Below are positions 4,583-6,466 of a stretch of DNA of 6,466 bases, in pieces. Made by a program: the position numbers and the translations under genes. How positions within the stretch are numbered: the first letter of the stretch is position 1; every line of letters begins with the position of its first letter. The notes beneath the pieces were generated by a model. It searched no databases and was not told the DNA's origin. It saw only the letters and a program-made list of their open reading frames with translations. Origin of the DNA: an uncultured Thermoproteales archaeon (lineage in GTDB: Archaea; Thermoproteota; Thermoprotei; Thermoproteales; Thermoproteaceae); NCBI GenBank assembly GCA_946480885.1, contig CAMLLK010000058.1, positions 1 to 6,466 on the forward strand, written 5' to 3'.

Positions 4583-5821
4583 CTCCTCCACCGGGTCGAG
4601 GAGAATTACTTCTACTCTTTCACCCTCGTCAAAGCCCTCTCTATTCTCTGGGACTATTAAAAGCCCGTTGCCTTTTGTCAAAGTTGACAATATCCCGCTT
4701 CCAGTCACAGCCAACGGCTCAGCGTATAGAACCCCCCCTTTTTTATACACACGTACTCTAACAAAACTTCTAGTATTGATAGGAGTGGCGACTCGCCTTG
4801 TTAATACGGCTTCTCTAGTCGGCAGAGGATCTTGCCGTGCCCCAACCATTTTTAAAACTAGTGGCTTTATAAAAATCTCAAAGCCTACTATAGACGCCAC
4901 TGGGAATCCAGACAACATAACCACGGGCTTTCCCTTAACTACTGCCGCGCTATTAGGCCTGCCCGGCCTCGCAGCAATTCCATGGATTAACACCTCTGGC
5001 TCTAGTCTAGATACCGCTTTTATAACATAGTCGGGCTCCCCCACCGATACGCCACCTGTGGTTATGACTAAGTCATACTTCTTCAAGGCGTCGTGTACTG
5101 TATTAAATATTATGTCTACGTCGTCTTGTAAAATGCCTAAGTAATAGACATCTACGCCTAGTTCTTTCAATAAGGCAGTAATGACATGACGTGTACTATT
5201 TATAATCTTGCCGGGCGGGGGGTCGCCCTCTTCGAGTTCAATTAATTCATCTCCTGTGGATATCAACGCTGCGTTTATATTATACACCTCTATCTCTCTT
5301 ACGCCAATAGAGGCCAACACTCCTAAATCCCAGGGTCTTATACGCCGCCCTTTTCTCAATACCACTTCGCCAGCAGATACGTCTTCTCCTCTTCTAGAAA
5401 CGTAGTAGTACTTAGGCACACTTTTGTAAATCTCGACGTAGTCGCCCCTCGCCGCGGCTTCTTCATATGGCACAACTGCATCGGCGCCGGGGGGGAGAGG
5501 GGCGCCGGTGGCTATTTCACAAGCCTCTCCGGGGTTTAGTTGTTTTAAATACGGCTTGCCGGGCTTTGACCAACCCACTATTTTCAACGTCATGGGGTTT
5601 GTACGCGACGCGCCGACTGTATCTGTCGACCTCACGGCGTATCCATCAAAGGCGGCTCTGTCGAAGGGGGGGACGTCTACATGGGACACTACGTCTTTTG
5701 CTAGAAACCTCCCCACTGAGGACTGGATAGGTATTTTTCCAACGCCGGGGACGTGAGTAACGGCGTTTAGAAAAACTCTCTGGGCTTCCTCAATAGGAGT
5801 GAGTTTTTTAAAGCCTTTCAC
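4571..5821 (-). CDS. moeA: MoeA, stand-alone molybdopterin molybdenumtransferase (second paralog)
   Basis: A second enzyme for inserting Mo or W into molybdopterin-AMP, 416 residues, close to the 411 of E. coli MoeA and without the extra C-terminal domain. Motifs: VPPFDRAAFDGYAV (50-63, D59), IATGAPLP (103-110, T105), an intact GED (145-147), STGDEL (188-193), LQDD (231-234), TGGVSVGEPDYV (255-266, D264) and RPGRP (285-289). The normally conserved LPGxP loop reads LSGFP (303-307), so the first proline (E. coli P298) is serine. The C-terminal MoeA domain IV spans about 330-410. The start is a GTG at 5819-5821; a TATA box lies 23-30 bases upstream, and no other in-frame start occurs before it. 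An ATG 26 bases upstream is out of frame and stops after eight codons. The gene diverges from the 5868 gene and runs tail to tail into the fusion moeA. Each gene's TAA stop is the complement of a TTA leucine codon in the other. Confidence 0.95.
   Translation of the reverse strand: MKGFKKLTPIEEAQRVFLNAVTHVPGVGKIPIQSSVGRFLAKDVVSHVDVPPFDRAAFDGYAVRSTDTVGASRTNPMTLKIVGWSKPGKPYLKQLNPGEACEIATGAPLPPGADAVVPYEEAAARGDYVEIYKSVPKYYYVSRRGEDVSAGEVVLRKGRRIRPWDLGVLASIGVREIEVYNINAALISTGDELIELEEGDPPPGKIINSTRHVITALLKELGVDVYYLGILQDDVDIIFNTVHDALKKYDLVITTGGVSVGEPDYVIKAVSRLEPEVLIHGIAARPGRPNSAAVVKGKPVVMLSGFPVASIVGFEIFIKPLVLKMVGARQDPLPTREAVLTRRVATPINTRSFVRVRVYKKGGVLYAEPLAVTGSGILSTLTKGNGLLIVPENREGFDEGERVEVILLDPVEELES
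4583..4603. terminator. Hairpin directly after the moeA-fusion stop codon
   Basis: CTCCTC at 4583-4588 pairs perfectly with GAGGAG at 4598-4603 across a 9-base loop, starting at the base after the fusion's TAA. Pyrimidine-rich sequence follows, and the first good plus-strand T-run is TTTTTT at 4739-4744, inside the opposing moeA. The hairpin also encodes residues near the C-terminus of the opposing MoeA (Leu-Leu-Asp-Pro-Val-Glu-Glu), so the symmetry may be coincidental. Confidence 0.25.
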
Positions 5822-5842
5822 AAAACGCCTCTGTGTTTTTTC

Positions 5843-5852
5843 ATTTATATAC
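5843..5852. promoter_or_regulatory. TATA element that could serve moeA (-) and the 5868 gene (+)
   Basis: The plus strand reads ATTTATATA and the minus strand TATATAAAT. On the minus strand the core TATATAAA lies 23-30 bases before the moeA GTG. On the plus strand TTTATATA lies 17-24 bases before the GTG at 5868, slightly close but similar to the mobA spacing. A second AT-rich element, TTTTATAAA at 5854-5862, sits too near the plus-strand start to act for it. The starts are 46 bases apart, so both promoters must overlap. Confidence 0.55.
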
Positions 5853-5867
5853 CTTTTATAAAGAGAC

Positions 5868-6466
5868 GTGGATCCGGCATTAATAGAGGCACGCTACCAA
5901 AGAGCGTTGTTTAAAGGTAGTTTAGACACACTACTGAGAGACTTTAAGTTGAGATACGGCGAGAGGTGGGAAGAGTTTTACAAAAAGTCTGAAGACGCCT
6001 ATGAAAAAGACATAGTTGAGGTAGAGAGAGTGGGGGAAGATTTAATTAAGTTAGTAGAAGAGAGAATTGATGACGTCGACACAGCCGCATTATACTCAGC
6101 ATATGGAAGAAATCTCTCTATTGAGAAAGAGTTAGAAATCGCAATGGAGCTCCTAGGCCGGCCGGGGGCGTTGGAAAAACTTCTAAAATGGGGCTTGGTG
6201 ATGCATTTTACAGACGACGTAGTGACGGCGCCTCCATACTTAGCGAAATTATTACTAAAACTTACAGAAAAGGCAAAACCCCCCTCAGTGGAGCTGTGGG
6301 AGGAGTTATATACCATAAGCAACGACGGGGCGGCAATGGCTTTGTTAGAAGGCCTACTTACAGGAGATTTAGATATACAACTACACCAAGTTTTCTACAA
6401 CGAAGTGCCTAAGAATTACGTCTTTGGAAAATTAGCAGTTTATAGAGAGGAGGTAGGGCTTGTGGT
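5868..6466 (+). CDS. Unrecognised acidic helical protein, C-terminus beyond the window
   Basis: A GTG at 5868-5870 opens a frame of 199 complete codons that continues past the right edge. The protein begins MDPALIEARYQRALFKGS. I do not recognise the family. It is rich in Glu, Lys and Leu and looks almost wholly helical. Residues 20-80 are highly charged, and a coiled coil over about 38-68 is possible. Residues about 100-135 (GALEKLLKWGLVMHF, then a charged turn and TAPPYLAKLLLKL) resemble the recognition-helix-plus-wing layout of a winged-helix domain, but this is only a pattern impression. There is no N-terminal signal peptide and no membrane segment in the visible part. It diverges from moeA with 46 bases between start codons, so they may share control; that does not by itself tie it to cofactor synthesis. 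Steady codon use without stops makes a real gene very likely. Confidence 0.82.
   Translation, partial: MDPALIEARYQRALFKGSLDTLLRDFKLRYGERWEEFYKKSEDAYEKDIVEVERVGEDLIKLVEERIDDVDTAALYSAYGRNLSIEKELEIAMELLGRPGALEKLLKWGLVMHFTDDVVTAPPYLAKLLLKLTEKAKPPSVELWEELYTISNDGAAMALLEGLLTGDLDIQLHQVFYNEVPKNYVFGKLAVYREEVGLV

Noticed and set aside
4668..5756. Several plus-strand frames of 65-120 codons within the second moeA
   Set aside because: All lie antisense to a complete MoeA reading frame with its conserved motifs and have compositions typical of complement frames.
5999..6412. Overlapping frames on both strands inside the 5868 gene
   Set aside because: The 199-codon plus frame from 5868 is longer, is compositionally coherent and has a promoter. 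The others are shadows.
1..6466. CRISPR array, insertion sequence or defence system
   Set aside because: No regularly spaced direct repeats, transposase motifs, terminal repeats with target duplications, or defence protein motifs were seen on either strand.

Overview
The window looks like chromosomal DNA from a hyperthermophilic crenarchaeon, most likely Pyrobaculum or a close relative in the Thermoproteales. The reasons are indirect: heavy AGA/AGG arginine and ATA isoleucine use, tight gene packing, TATA-like boxes about 17-30 bases ahead of several start codons (leaderless mRNAs), several GTG starts, almost no Shine-Dalgarno sequences, and the protein types present. The species call is inference; no rRNA or tRNA is present to fix it.

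Layout from left to right. 1-555 (-): mobA, molybdopterin guanylyltransferase, with its last residues cut off by the window edge. 556-965: about 410 bases with no convincing gene, holding the mobA promoter, a spaced inverted repeat and two weak overlapping plus-strand frames. 966-1139 (-): a 57-residue protein of unknown function. 1211-2284 (-): htpX, a membrane zinc metalloprotease with an intact HEIGH site. 2285-2363: a compact divergent promoter region with nested inverted repeats. 2364-2669 (+): an unrecognised 101-residue protein, coupled by an ATGA overlap to 2666-4582 (+), a MoeA fused to a C-terminal periplasmic-binding-protein-like (COG1910-type) domain. 4571-5821 (-): a second, stand-alone MoeA that meets the first tail to tail with a 12-base overlap. 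5822-5867: a short divergent promoter whose central TATA element could serve both directions. 5868 to the right edge (+): an unrecognised acidic, helical protein, incomplete.

The theme is the last steps of molybdenum/tungsten cofactor synthesis. MoeA proteins insert molybdate or tungstate into adenylylated molybdopterin, and MobA then attaches GMP to make the dinucleotide forms used by DMSO-reductase-family enzymes. Carrying two MoeA paralogs is common in hyperthermophilic archaea and has been proposed to relate to handling Mo versus W. Here the paralogs have lost different conserved active-site residues: the fusion has GAY where GED is usual, and the stand-alone copy has LSGFP where LPGxP is usual. 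That suggests specialisation. HtpX is a general membrane quality-control protease with no obvious link to the cofactor. The most interesting unknown is the 101-residue protein coupled to the MoeA fusion. I see no CRISPR array, insertion sequence, tRNA or rRNA.
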